A DNA stretch of 64,000 nt from Lasioglossum baleicum. Lineage: Eukaryota; Arthropoda; Insecta; Hymenoptera; Halictidae. Each line of letters opens with the position of its first letter. The stretch's first letter is position 1. Shown here in pieces: positions 47,704 to 57,956 of the stretch. The stretch is from contig NW_027469118.1 of assembly GCF_051020765.1 (NCBI RefSeq), positions 310,001 to 374,000 of the forward strand, given 5' to 3'. The notes below the pieces were generated by a model, which saw only the letters and a list, made by a program, of their open reading frames with translations, did not search any database and was not told where the DNA came from. A program made the position numbers and the translations under genes.

Positions 47704-50700
47704 TCATTCATGCGACGCATCGTCCGGGGGTACTCCGCGCAGGGAGCACAGTTCTCGGCGAGTATTTTCTATATTTGTACGAAACACTGGTCGCACTGAA
47801 ATGTTGTCGGTGTCGGCACGTGGGGCTGGGGCTGGTTTTGTAATGTCCGACAAGTCGTATTCGCAATGTTCATTATTCGACTGTCTTTTCTCGGGGTTTA
47901 GGGTGGGTGGGGAATCACTTTGTTCACTAACACTTTCACTTTTGTCTTTTCTTATCTGCGTCCAGATGAGTGTCACGTTTCGCTGACGCGGGGTTTGCGT
48001 TGGATTATTCGGCGCACGCTTGAGTTTGTTTGCATGTACAATCTTAAAATGGTTCCCTACTTTAATTTTCACATTGTTTGAGTCTAAGATGTCGCAAATT
48101 TCGTGAGGACCCGTATATTGCGCATCGAATTTGCCCTTGCAGGGTTCTTTGAGTAGGAATACCTGTTCTCCCACCTTGAATTCTACAGGGTTAATTCTTC
48201 TATCGTAGTATGATTTGGATTTCCTTTTCGCGGAGACTAAGTTTCCGCGCGCGCGAATTTGGGTTTCGGTTATCTTTCTTTGCAATTGGGAGAGGTAGTG
48301 GGTATAGGAGTCGTTTTCGCATTCGTAGGAGTAGGAATCGGCGGATGGGACTCGCGCCAAAGAGCCGAATACTAACTCGTGCGGCGTGAAATCTGTGCCC
48401 TCGTGGACACTTGTATTGTAACTAAACATTGCTAAATCGACCCATTTGTCCCAGTTGTTTTTGTGGACGTATTGCTTCAGGTATTCTGCTAAGACGTGGT
48501 GAGATCTTTCGATTGACCCGTTGCTTTGAGGGTGGAAGGCTGTTGTTTGCAGCCGAGTTATTCTGAATCGTTTTGCGATGGCCTTCATCAGGGAACTTGT
48601 GAAATTGGCTCCTTGATCCGTTAGGATGGCTTTAGGTGTTCCGAAACGGCAGATAAAATTGTTTATAAATGCGTCCGCAGTGCTGATGGCATCGGCGGAT
48701 TTAAGAGGGATTGCGGTTGAGTGTTTCGTTAATAGATCCTGTATGGTTAAGATGTATGTGTTTCCGTCGTTGGTTGTTGGAAGGGGCCCTACAATGTCCA
48801 TGGACACCTTATCGAACGCTCTACCGGGTGTATCCGTTATTCTCATCGGCAGGCGCGTTTTTACCCTGGTCAGTTTATTACGTTGGCAACTGAGGCAGTT
48901 ATTAACGTAGTTCGTTATCTGGATCTTCATACCGCTCCACCAATATCTTTCGCGGATTCTCTTCAGGGTTTTTGTAATTCCTTTGTGCCCTGCGTACGCA
49001 GAGACGTGATTTTCTGCGATAATATCATTCCATCTATCTTCGGCCGGTATCTGGATTTCGTTTGCGCAGAAGAATATGTGTACGGGGGTGTCTTCGAATG
49101 TCGCGATGAGGAGGTTCGAGACGTACTCCATGGAATTGTCATCTATATAGGTTTTAGAGATTGAAAATGTTCGCAGTCTGAGTTCGTTGGCTACATCAAG
49201 TAATGTCCGGAAACATTCTTTTAGGTCGTCAGTTGAAACCTCGTGAGTCAGGGATGGTTTGATGGGTATCTGTATCAGCTTGTTGCTACCGAAATTACTT
49301 ATCTTTGCTTTGAATAAGGTCAGATCTCGACCGTCGGACAGTTTCCTTTGTCTATGGAGGTCTACGGCTCCTGGGTCTATAGGTTGACCATCCATGGTTG
49401 TGAAACATACTAAATTATCTTTCCTCATAATTAATCGGTCGCGGAGGTACGTTATTCTCCCTTGTCGTCTTGGCTCCTCATCTTCTTCCTCGTCCTCGGA
49501 GGGTAAGGTTTCTTCTTCTTCATCGAGCCAGTTTGGTCCCGTTGGTTGGGGAATTAGGCTGGGGACGGCGGTTAAAATGTCCTCTAGTCCTGTTATGGGT
49601 GACTCCTCTTGACTGGAGGCGGGTACTAGGGGTGGTGATACCAAAAGGCTGTCGTCATCTGAACTCGCCCTAGGGCGTGGTGGCGTTTTCGATGGTGGTT
49701 CAGATGTTGAGTTTGACGATGATTTCCTCTTCCTCGGGGGAATTGACTGAGGCGGTGGCATAAGATGCGAGTCGGCCCATCTCCTTCGGCGGTTATCGAA
49801 GAGAGGGGTTCCTGGATTTGATAACGGTGCTCTTGGCGGCGATGTGCCTCCAGGGGTGCTCCATGAGAGGGGCAACGTAACTGGGTTTCGGGAGAGGGCA
49901 TCAGCGTTAGAATTCGCTTTTCCAGGTTTGTAGACGACTTTATATTCAAACTCGGCCAGTTTTAGGCGCCATCTGAGGAGGCGCGACGTAGGGTCTTTTA
50001 CTGACGTCATCCAGACCAGCGGTTTATGGTCTGTGATTAGTGTAAATTTTCGGCCGTAAATATATGGTCTAAAATACTGTACTGCGAAAATTATGGCTAA
50101 GCACTCCTTCTCTATTGTAGAATAGTTCACTTCAGCGCCCTGCAGGATCCTTGAGGCATAGGCAACGGGACGATCCTTGCCTACTTCGCCTTGGCTTAGT
50201 ACGGCGCCGATGGCATATCCAGATGCATCGCAGGTGACGTTAAATGGCTTATCGAAATCCGGGTATTGAAGGACCGGTTCGTCACACAGAGCTTGTCGTA
50301 GGTCTTCGAAGGCCTTTTCTTGTTTTGCACCCCATTCGAAATTGTGCTCTTTGGCGAGGAGTTGGGTTAGGGGTTTGGAGATTTTAGCGAAGTCATTAAT
50401 AAATTTGCGGTAGTACCCTGCAAGGCCTAAAAATTCGCGCACGTTTTTCGCGTTCTTAGGTCGTGGGAAATTTTGTACGGCATTAATTTTCTTTGGACAT
50501 GGTCTGACGCCGTCTTGACTAATCTGATGTCCCAGGTATGCCACTTCCTTATGAAGGAAGCCGCATTTCGAGGGCTGTAATTTGAGGTTGGCTCCGCGCA
50601 GTCGGCGGGCTAGTTTATTGAATTTGGCATAATGTTCTTCTAATGAACGCGCGTAGATCACGATATCATCGAGGTACACGAAGAGTTCGTTGCCTTGTAG

Positions 50701-52719
50701 GCCGCAGAGGACTGTGTCCATTAATCTTTGGAAGGTAGCCGGAGCATTACGGAGACCGAATGGCATTCTGTTGAATTCGTAGTGGCCGAAAGGCGTGGAG
50801 AAGGCGGTCTTCGCGGCATCCTCCTTCTCCATTCCTATTTGATGGAATCCGCTGGCTAAGTCAAACACACTGAAGTATGCGGCGCTGCCTAACTGATCTA
50901 GGATTTCGTTAATGCTAGGTAGCGGGTACGCGTCGGCCACCGATTTCTCGTTTAATGCGCGGTAATCGATTACCATGCGCCATTTTTTGTTACCCTCGGC
51001 GTCCGCTTTCTTAGGAACAATCCACAAGGGGGAATTATAAGGTGAGTTAGATGGAACGACTATGTCATTCCGTAAGAGTTCGGACATTTGCTTGTTGATT
51101 TCGTCCTTGTGGATTGGTGGGTAGCGATACTGTTTAACATGGATTGGAATATCATCCGTCGTGATGATTTTGTGAGTCACCGCATTTGTTTTTCCCAAAC
51201 GATCCCCTTGGAGATGGAAAAGATCATTGTGCTTTTCTAACAAAGATTTAACATGGTTCATTTCGTCACCGCTGAGATGATCCATGGGGATAGTTTCTAA
51301 TAGCTCTTTCACGCGAGCTTCGTGGGAATTTGCGATGGAATAGGTCATTCTGACCTTGGTTTTATCGGGCTGGTTACCGGAGTTAGTATAATGATCGGGC
51401 TGGTTACCGGAGTTAGTATGAGAATCGGGCTGGTTACCGGAGTTAGTATAATGATCGGGCTGGTTACCGGAGTTAGAAAGGTCGGGATGGTTACCGAATA
51501 CGTCGGGATGGTTCCCGGAATTAGAAAGGTCGGGATGGTTACCGAATGCGTCGGGATAGTTCCCGGAATTAGAAAGGTCGGAATGGTTACCGAATACGTC
51601 GGGATGATACCCGGAAGTAGTATAAGAATCGGAAGAGTACGACTCGATTTCTTCCATCTCCAATGGGGGCAATCGAAATGAAACTCTTTCCGACGAGGTG
51701 TTAAAACACCGGAGGCTCGCTTTGCCTTTACGATTGGTGACGACGCAGTCACCCAGGAATACATCCGGCGCTACGTTAACACGGCGGATATATCCCTGTT
51801 TAGGTCCTTCGACGTCGACCGCTATGCACGCAACGGTACGAGGTTCGAGGACGAATTCTTCGGATTTCGGAGGAGTCTTTGTTCGGACTCGATCCTCACG
51901 CTCCACGATTTGACTTCTCGCAGTGTACTCCGATATCTCTCGAGTCTCCTTCGATTCCGGCCGGCTTTTCACGGCGTTTTTCTCTAGGGAGTACTCGATC
52001 GAATCCCGAGGAGGCATTGAAATAACCTCCGTCACCGGAGCTCTGCAAGGTCTGACCGCGGGTGCACGAGGATTTGAGGAAGACACTCGAACGTTCCTTG
52101 CCGAATGTTCCTCACGCTTGGCGGCTGGAGTTTTAACGAGATCGTTGGTCATAGACGAAGGCATTGAAATAACCTCTGCTGCCAATTTATCGCGAGGCTC
52201 AGCCGTGGGCGCGCAAGGGTTCGAGAAGGGAACCCGAATGTTTCCTATCGTAATGTATTCATTCGCAAAGGAGATCTCGGCTCCTGTTCTGAAGAAGGGA
52301 GAACCGAGGATTCCGTCGATGTTAATTGGGAAGTTTTCTTCCAAGACATGAAATTCGATAGGGTTTTGACCCTGTAAGTGTATTTTAATTTGACCGAGAG
52401 TTGGAATGGATCCCTCGGTTATTCCTTGGACTTCTATAATGTTCGTGTGATCTATAGGTAGATTTGGTTCTAGACTTGACGCACGAATTAAATTGATCTC
52501 CGAACCCGTGTCCAACAAAAATTCACACTTCTTTTGTAATTGAGGGGCGGAGATTTTTACGCGCGGGATTGGTGAGTCTGCAGCAAGATTTACTGCTGAG
52601 ACGAATCGTCGGACTGGTCGTTCGTCCGGATAGCTGTTTGGGTGCGGGCTGTAGTTTGAGTTGAAGATGCGGCCTCCCGCCTGGGGTTGGCTTCGGTCGG
52701 GAGGCCGGACTCGTTTCCC
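47704..52719 (-). CDS. pol: Full Pol polyprotein: protease, RT, RNase H, integrase (A6)
   Basis: Read by -1 frameshift from gag; residue numbers count from the alternative start at 52518 (1604 codons). Retropepsin DTGSE at 3-7. Spacer and 3+4 repeats to ~385. RT with VFDLASGFHQ, and YLDD at 615-618. RNase H starts with D764 (DASGYAIGAV) and has EKECLA, TDHKPL and NADALSR. A Pro/Ser-rich and then acidic linker includes PPRKRKSS, a possible nuclear signal. Integrase zinc finger begins at H1171 (HVSAYAGH...CLSCQRNK). The catalytic triad is D1241, D1301 and E1337, with D-35-E spacing. GPY/F-like module and tail follow. All catalytic residues are present, so the copy may be active. RT, RNase H and integrase lie between NQPD (near 51363) and EQVFLLKEP (near 48166), the segment swapped for filler in the other copies. 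Related to the 17.6/297 group by motif style. Confidence 0.92.
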   Translation of the reverse strand, partial: GKRVRPPDRSQPQAGGRIFNSNYSPHPNSYPDERPVRRFVSAVNLAADSPIPRVKISAPQLQKKCEFLLDTGSEINLIRASSLEPNLPIDHTNIIEVQGITEGSIPTLGQIKIHLQGQNPIEFHVLEENFPINIDGILGSPFFRTGAEISFANEYITIGNIRVPFSNPCAPTAEPRDKLAAEVISMPSSMTNDLVKTPAAKREEHSARNVRVSSSNPRAPAVRPCRAPVTEVISMPPRDSIEYSLEKNAVKSRPESKETREISEYTARSQIVEREDRVRTKTPPKSEEFVLEPRTVACIAVDVEGPKQGYIRRVNVAPDVFLGDCVVTNRKGKASLRCFNTSSERVSFRLPPLEMEEIESYSSDSYTTSGYHPDVFGNHSDLSNSGNYPDAFGNHPDLSNSGNHPDVFGNHPDLSNSGNQPDHYTNSGNQPDSHTNSGNQPDHYTNSGNQPDKTKVRMTYSIANSHEARVKELLETIPMDHLSGDEMNHVKSLLEKHNDLFHLQGDRLGKTNAVTHKIITTDDIPIHVKQYRYPPIHKDEINKQMSELLRNDIVVPSNSPYNSPLWIVPKKADAEGNKKWRMVIDYRALNEKSVADAYPLPSINEILDQLGSAAYFSVFDLASGFHQIGMEKEDAAKTAFSTPFGHYEFNRMPFGLRNAPATFQRLMDTVLCGLQGNELFVYLDDIVIYARSLEEHYAKFNKLARRLRGANLKLQPSKCGFLHKEVAYLGHQISQDGVRPCPKKINAVQNFPRPKNAKNVREFLGLAGYYRKFINDFAKISKPLTQLLAKEHNFEWGAKQEKAFEDLRQALCDEPVLQYPDFDKPFNVTCDASGYAIGAVLSQGEVGKDRPVAYASRILQGAEVNYSTIEKECLAIIFAVQYFRPYIYGRKFTLITDHKPLVWMTSVKDPTSRLLRWRLKLAEFEYKVVYKPGKANSNADALSRNPVTLPLSWSTPGGTSPPRAPLSNPGTPLFDNRRRRWADSHLMPPPQSIPPRKRKSSSNSTSEPPSKTPPRPRASSDDDSLLVSPPLVPASSQEESPITGLEDILTAVPSLIPQPTGPNWLDEEEETLPSEDEEEDEEPRRQGRITYLRDRLIMRKDNLVCFTTMDGQPIDPGAVDLHRQRKLSDGRDLTLFKAKISNFGSNKLIQIPIKPSLTHEVSTDDLKECFRTLLDVANELRLRTFSISKTYIDDNSMEYVSNLLIATFEDTPVHIFFCANEIQIPAEDRWNDIIAENHVSAYAGHKGITKTLKRIRERYWWSGMKIQITNYVNNCLSCQRNKLTRVKTRLPMRITDTPGRAFDKVSMDIVGPLPTTNDGNTYILTIQDLLTKHSTAIPLKSADAISTADAFINNFICRFGTPKAILTDQGANFTSSLMKAIAKRFRITRLQTTAFHPQSNGSIERSHHVLAEYLKQYVHKNNWDKWVDLAMFSYNTSVHEGTDFTPHELVFGSLARVPSADSYSYECENDSYTHYLSQLQRKITETQIRARGNLVSAKRKSKSYYDRRINPVEFKVGEQVFLLKEPCKGKFDAQYTGPHEICDILDSNNVKIKVGNHFKIVHANKLKRAPNNPTQTPRQRNVTLIWTQIRKDKSESVSEQSDSPPTLNPEKRQSNNEHCEYDLSDITKPAPAPRADTDNISVRPVFRTNIENTRRELCSLRGVPPDDASHE
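51363..51650 (-). repeat. Coding minisatellite 3 x 48 bp + 4 x 30 bp (A6)
   Basis: Shortest array among the A copies; the last 10-aa unit ends directly at the start of the RT segment (NQPDKTKV). Confidence 0.85.
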
Positions 52720-53948
52720 GACCTCCTATTATTATTAAAAGCGCGCTTACGGCACTCGTGAATATCGTGCCCGGGGACTTTGCAGTAGTTGCAAAATTTG
52801 TTAGGGCTTGAGGGGCGGTCTGTGCGACCATCGCGGTACGTGTTTTGGTCGCGAGGATTATTTTCCCATCGCCGTTGCGGCGTCGGGGAGCGATAAGAGT
52901 CCCGGTTTAAGTTTCTCGAGGACTGCTGAGACGAGTCCGGTCTGTTATCGCGGCGTTCTTGAGTTCGCTCTGGAATGTCACGAGCGGACTCGTACGTGGA
53001 ACGCTGGCGATACGGCCGGTTATCAGAGAAGCTGACTCGTTTTTCTTCGCGGATCAGTTCTCGTCGACGAGTCTGGTCTGACTCATACTGCCTGTAAGCA
53101 GAGATGGCTGCTTCGAAAACAGTGGCAGGATTTCGCGAAGGGCAATGAAGCACTTCGGCACGCAGCTGGGGAAGGAGACCTCGTAGAAAACAATCTACTA
53201 CGAAGCGATCTAGTTCTTCGTAATCAAGGCCAATATCTGTGGCATCTTGAATCGCGGTTCGAAGGTCTTTAACGCGATTGATGAAATCTAAAATGTGCTC
53301 ATTTGGAGCTTGGAGTACACTCGCGAGATCGCCACGGTACTGGTCAACGAATTTGTATGGGCCCAGTACTGTTCGTAATTTCTCGCATAGTGCAGAAATT
53401 GTGAATATGTGCTGGCCTTCTATAGCGGCATAAGCACTATCGTGGAGTTTATTGCAGAGCAATTTCGTGAGGGCACGCTCTGCAGTGGCCGGTACGGTGT
53501 CACGCGCGCGTTTGCATGCACGTATGAATTGTAGGACGGAAGACGAAGTACCGTCGAATCTAGGGACAAGCTCGGCGGCTTGTTTTAGAGCGAAATTACC
53601 AGTAGGTTCATACTGTGGGATTTCGCGTGGCTCTGGCGGTGAAGGTTCCCGCATATTAGAGACGTTACTAGGGCCTGGTGTAGGCGATTGTTGACGTAGG
53701 GTTTGACTCGTGATTTGGATGTTATGAAGCTCTTTTCGTATTTCGTCGAGCATATTCTTTTGGTTTTGTGCGTCTTCTTCATATTTGAGACGCAATTTGG
53801 CAATAAAATCAGTTTCCTCTTTGAGATATTGCTCTCTACGGGCGAGGTCTTGCGCATAAAGGAGTAACTCTTCCTCGGTCATTGGAGGAAGGTCTGCGTT
53901 AGGATCTGCTCGGAGATCCTTTTGAGATCGCGTGATTGGGCGAGACAT
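52590..53948 (-). CDS. gag: Gag, intact 452 aa (A6)
   Basis: MSRPITRSQ start, coiled-coil-like N-terminus, capsid-like region ~110-290, RS/RD-rich linker, CCHC knuckle C386-C389-H394-C399. The C-terminal 45 codons overlap pol. One unusual change is Ser for Arg in KLHDSAYAA of the capsid region; the other copies have Arg. Confidence 0.87.
   Translation of the reverse strand: MSRPITRSQKDLRADPNADLPPMTEEELLLYAQDLARREQYLKEETDFIAKLRLKYEEDAQNQKNMLDEIRKELHNIQITSQTLRQQSPTPGPSNVSNMREPSPPEPREIPQYEPTGNFALKQAAELVPRFDGTSSSVLQFIRACKRARDTVPATAERALTKLLCNKLHDSAYAAIEGQHIFTISALCEKLRTVLGPYKFVDQYRGDLASVLQAPNEHILDFINRVKDLRTAIQDATDIGLDYEELDRFVVDCFLRGLLPQLRAEVLHCPSRNPATVFEAAISAYRQYESDQTRRRELIREEKRVSFSDNRPYRQRSTYESARDIPERTQERRDNRPDSSQQSSRNLNRDSYRSPTPQRRWENNPRDQNTYRDGRTDRPSSPNKFCNYCKVPGHDIHECRKRAFNNNRRSGNESGLPTEANPRREAASSTQTTARTQTAIRTNDQSDDSSQQ
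52671..52719 (-). promoter_or_regulatory. -1 frameshift signal (A6)
   Basis: GGGAAAC at 52719-52713; stem 52706-52698 with 52679-52671; sets the Gag:Gag-Pol ratio of the autonomous copy. Confidence 0.85.
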
Positions 53949-54040
53949 TTTGAAAGATATAAATGGGATTTAAGAAATGTGAACTTCGCACTGACACGCG
54001 TCGGGGCTTATTAATGCAAATATCGGCGACCACTTCGTTG

Positions 54041-54057
54041 TCCTACCGACTGCGCCA
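54041..54057 (-). promoter_or_regulatory. Primer-binding site, tRNA-Ser type (A6)
   Basis: Reverse complement of TGGCGCAGTCGGTAGGA. Confidence 0.8.
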
Positions 54058-54061
54058 AATT

Positions 54062-55556
54062 TGTCACGTCCGTCACTGTGTTTTTGTTACAGGTACCAGG
54101 AGAGAGAAAAGAGAACAGTGACAGACGGACGGTTGAGATATTATGATTAAAATGAGGAGTGGTCTTTCGTGCCGAGACAGCCGCGGGCTGTCATATGCAC
54201 TAGGACAACCGATATTGCGATGGATGCAGTCAAGAAGAGAACGTCCGACGCGGTTACAAGAAGTGTCCCGACAAGAATCACGCGCGAGATGATGCAACGA
54301 AAACGGTGAGTTTACAGGATTCGGCAATTATACAAGACATTATACGACTCACCGCAATGCTGTATTAACGCCTAATAGTATTGTTGCAGCAGGAACTGGC
54401 GGTACTGACAGTAGGTGTCGTACATCGGGTCTTCTATACAGATGTCCTCGAGGTGGGGAAGATCTGGCAGAGTTGCTGCTGCTCGGTTCGGGACGACGTT
54501 AGTGGCCTTGGATGCTGGCCGCAAGACGACACGTTGATGAGCTGGCAGAGGGACGTCACGGATGATTCGGCAACGGACCCTGGGAACGATGATCGTGTCT
54601 CGGCTGTCGTCGTCGTCGGCTATGTCGATCACCTCGCAATGCTGTATTAACGCCTAATAGTATTGTTGCAGCAGGAACTGGCGGTACTGACAGTAGGTGT
54701 CGTACATCGGGTCTTCTATACAGATGTCCTCGAGGTGGGGAAGATCTGGCAGAGTTGCTGCTGCTCGGTTCGGGACGACGTTAGTGGCCTTGGATGCTGG
54801 CCGCAAGACGACACGTTGATGAGCTGGCAGAGGGACGTCACGGATGATTCGGCAACGGACCCTGGGAACGATGATCGTGTCTCGGCTGTCGTCGTCGTCG
54901 GCTATGTCGATCACCTCTGGACAATTGACCGGATGTAGAACTGGCGTCGGGGCTCGCGAGAGGTCCGCGTGGTTGACCTCTTTAGGAGGGTTGCAAGGGC
55001 AACCGTATACAGAAACGTAATCGGACGCGTCACACGGAATGTGCTCGGTAGTTCCCAGAAGTTCTGTCCACTCGGTAGTGGCAATGATTTGATCGAGCAC
55101 CGCTTTATTTCTTAACGCGCGTCTCAATTTAGCAAGTTGATACTTGCGTCCCGCTCGACGTGGGCGTCGCATAGGTAAGGAATAGTAATGATGGAATATT
55201 AATAATATAATGAAAATGAACTTCCACTTGTTATTAACCTTTTTGGTAGATAACTCGCTTCACGTCTATAGTGGCGGCTCAGCGTTTCCACTGCGCACTT
55301 TAGACCAATTCTAGACGTGGCACGAGAACTTCTCTATGACTCGCTTCAAATTCCTTATTGGACCTAAATTCCTTTAGACCAAGTCCGGATATGTCACGAG
55401 TTTAATATATTCGATGCAAGAACTGAATTGGAAGATGGTGTTGAACTAACACAAGAATAACAAGATCGAAGCACTGGTATAACAACGATATATTAAATAA
55501 GAACTGGTAAGTACACTGGTATACAATATGTAAGTAGTATTATAATAGGAGTAGTA
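54062..55556 (-). repeat. 5' LTR of A6, truncated by the B insertion
   Basis: Contains the 282-bp duplication and LORF. Compared with the 3' LTR it has a private small replacement near 55362-55372. The promoter-proximal ~700 bp, with the heat-shock element, should lie beyond the B element, outside the window. The insertion therefore separates the A6 enhancer region from its genes. Confidence 0.88.
54654..55172 (-). CDS. LORF, LTR-encoded 172-aa protein (A6 5' LTR)
   Basis: Intact; translation the same as the 3' LTR copy at 45983-46501. A second C-terminal 86-codon frame follows at 54632-54372. Confidence 0.67.
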   Translation of the reverse strand: MRRPRRAGRKYQLAKLRRALRNKAVLDQIIATTEWTELLGTTEHIPCDASDYVSVYGCPCNPPKEVNHADLSRAPTPVLHPVNCPEVIDIADDDDSRDTIIVPRVRCRIIRDVPLPAHQRVVLRPASKATNVVPNRAAATLPDLPHLEDICIEDPMYDTYCQYRQFLLQQYY

Positions 55557-57827
55557 TGTTACGTCGGACGACCTCCGACGTTGGTCGAATCGAGGACCGT
55601 ACCTCGATTCTAGGCTAAGATTAAATATTAAGTACATAATACCTCTTAAACCCATCGCTATCAAACTCTTGTTCTAAATCTAATATCTCTTAAACCCCTC
55701 TTAAACCCATTGCTATCAAACTCTTGTTCTAATTCTAATACATCTTAAACCCATCACTACTTCACCCACGACTTTTCCTAAACTTGTTCTAATACCCATC
55801 ACTACTTAAATCTCGACTCTCCCAATTGTTCTAATACCAACCACCACTCCAAACTCTCAATCTTACCTAACACTTGTTCAAACCCTCATCTACACTTATA
55901 ACTTGTTTAAACCCTCATCTACACTTAACACTTGTTCAAACCCTCATCTACACTTACAACTTGTTCAAATCCTCAACTCCGCTCGAGTAAACGCCACCTC
56001 GAGAACAAAGAGATCGCAACGTCAGCAGTCTTGCACGCGTCACCACTCTGTCGAGAGCGAGGACAAAGAGACTGCAACGTCAGCAGTCTTGCACCCGTCA
56101 CCACTCCGACGAGTGAGGACAATGGGACTGCAGCGTCAGCAACCCCCACTCCGAGCGAAGGAGGCTACGCAGAGCTGCCTCTTGCATCAGTCTGGTGCTA
56201 GCCAGCGGAGTGAGCGGACGTGTCGGTCTGCGCTCACTCCATTCTCACACAACGACATCAGTCAGTCTGGCCCAAGCCAGCGAAGTGAGCAGACGTGTCG
56301 ACCTGCGCTCTTCTAATTCGCGCTTCGACGTTCATCGACGTTTGTTCTACAATTCCAATTCCAAATCTAATTCCAATTCTAATTCAAACTCAATACCAAT
56401 TCCGACTCAACGCAGTCTCTATTCCAATACTAATTCATTTACTAACTCCTACGCAATTAATTCATTTAATTCATATTCACATTTATATTAATACAATTGT
56501 AACCAAGTGTAACCAAGTTATTATTATAATATATCTTATTTTACCAGAACTTCGCGAGTGACTTCTCTTACAATTCAATCAATTCAGTGACCTATTTCTC
56601 TCCGATATTCAAACTATATCTTCGTTTATCGTGCACTTGTAGAGTATTGAAACTCGGTCACAAAGGGAGAAGCTTACAGCTCCGCCGAGACAATACGTCT
56701 GCAAGCGACATTTTGAACAATTGTTTCCATTAGCAATCGTGCACTTGTTGAGTATTGAAACTCGGTCACAAAGGGAGAAGCTTACAGCTCCGCCGAGACA
56801 ATACGTCTGCAAGCGACATTTTGATCGGTCAAGTGTTTTCTCGGTCAAGTGTTCGATCAAGTCTCCATCAAGTGACAGTTCACACAAGGAATACGTGCAG
56901 TGCTAGATCTATAGTGACAGTTCTAACAGTGCCCTCGTTCGTTACACAGTGACCCGGCTTGGAGGCCAGTTCGTCCGCTCCGCTTGGGTAGTGTCAATGA
57001 ACGAGCGGACCTTTTCAATAACTATATTTTATTAAAGTCACAGGTGGAATACCGCTGGCCAGCGCCTCCGGGGAACCCCTGGCCAATTTTCCCTTTTTCA
57101 TTCAGAACATAGACAAAATTCCTATAAAGGATTTCTTGAGAAGGAGTTGTTAAACCAAGTTCCTTTCGCTCCTCTCTCCTCATGCGTCGATCACGTCACG
57201 ACCGAGAATATCGAGTGTGACGCGTCAGATTACGTATCGGTATACGGTTGTCCGTGCCGTCCGATTCTGAACACAGAGATCAACCACGCGGATCTCTCGC
57301 GTTCCACGCCTGTCAACGATACACCAGCTGCCCGCTATGAGATCATCGATCTCATAGACATCTCTGACGACGACGATAGCCAGGACACAGTGATCCTGCC
57401 ACGTCCTCGTTGCGTCATCACCAACAGCACGTTCCTGTCACCACGTCAACGTATTACGTTGCGTCTTCCCAATCTTCCTCGCCTGGAAGATACTTGCATC
57501 AAGGACCCACAGTACGAGGTCTACGCAGCGCAGAGGAAACAACTCCTGCGACAGTATTATTAAGGCGTAACAACAAACTGGTGAGAATCAGTATCTTGTA
57601 TCCATCTTTACCCCATGTCAACTCACCGCGTTCGTTGCGTTAACGTATAAGTATCGCCATCCGCGTTGACTGCAAACGGGTGCCGGTTTTCCAAATGACT
57701 ATCGGTGTCCTAGCGCATATGACTGCCCGTCTGGCTGTCTTGGCGTAAAAGACCGTTTCCTCTTCAATTCCACGTGCCGCCTCCTGGGGTCATCTTCTTT
57801 GCCTAGGACGTGGGGCGTGACGTAACA
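55557..57827 (+). repeat. 5' LTR-B (2271 bp)
   Basis: Perfect 9-bp terminal inverted repeat TGTTACGTC/GACGTAACA. Contains GAATCGAGG/CCTCGATTC near the start, AAACCC-rich imperfect repeats with four ~28-bp units (about 55870-55980), three GCNNCGTCAGC motifs, the 107-bp tandem duplication, and a degraded LORF. Confidence 0.9.
57147..57563 (+). pseudogene. LORF of family B, N-terminus lost
   Basis: 138 codons from a non-ATG start. The core CDASDYVSVYGCPC, the EIIDLIDISDDDDS segment and the C-terminus are present. It has the same N-terminal deletion as the solo LTR at 17653 and a few private changes (DTCIKDP for DICIEDP). Probably decaying in this subfamily. Confidence 0.55.
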
Positions 57828-57832
57828 AAATT

Positions 57833-57849
57833 TGGCGCAGTCGGTAGGA
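57833..57849 (+). promoter_or_regulatory. Primer-binding site, tRNA-Ser type (B)
   Basis: TGGCGCAGTCGGTAGGA, 5 nt after the LTR end; same primer as family A. Confidence 0.8.
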
Positions 57850-57956
57850 CACGAAAACGGTCGCCGGTAGTTGAACCATTAACAAATTGTTTTTGTACGT
57901 CTGACATTTGTTCTCTATATCGTGTGTCGAGTAAGAATTCACACTAATATCGCAAA

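Larger units (their letters stand above)
45391..55556 (-). mobile_element. A6: family-A element with complete RT, RNase H and integrase
   Basis: 3' LTR 45391-47637, internal 47638-54061, 5' LTR from 54062, cut at 55556 by the B element. Gag and the 1604-codon polyprotein are both open, and PBS, frameshift signal and purine tract are present. It is the only copy in the window able to supply polymerase and integrase. It sits in the 5' leader of the B element (-). Both LTRs share a 282-bp tandem duplication, as expected after reverse transcription. Confidence 0.9.
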
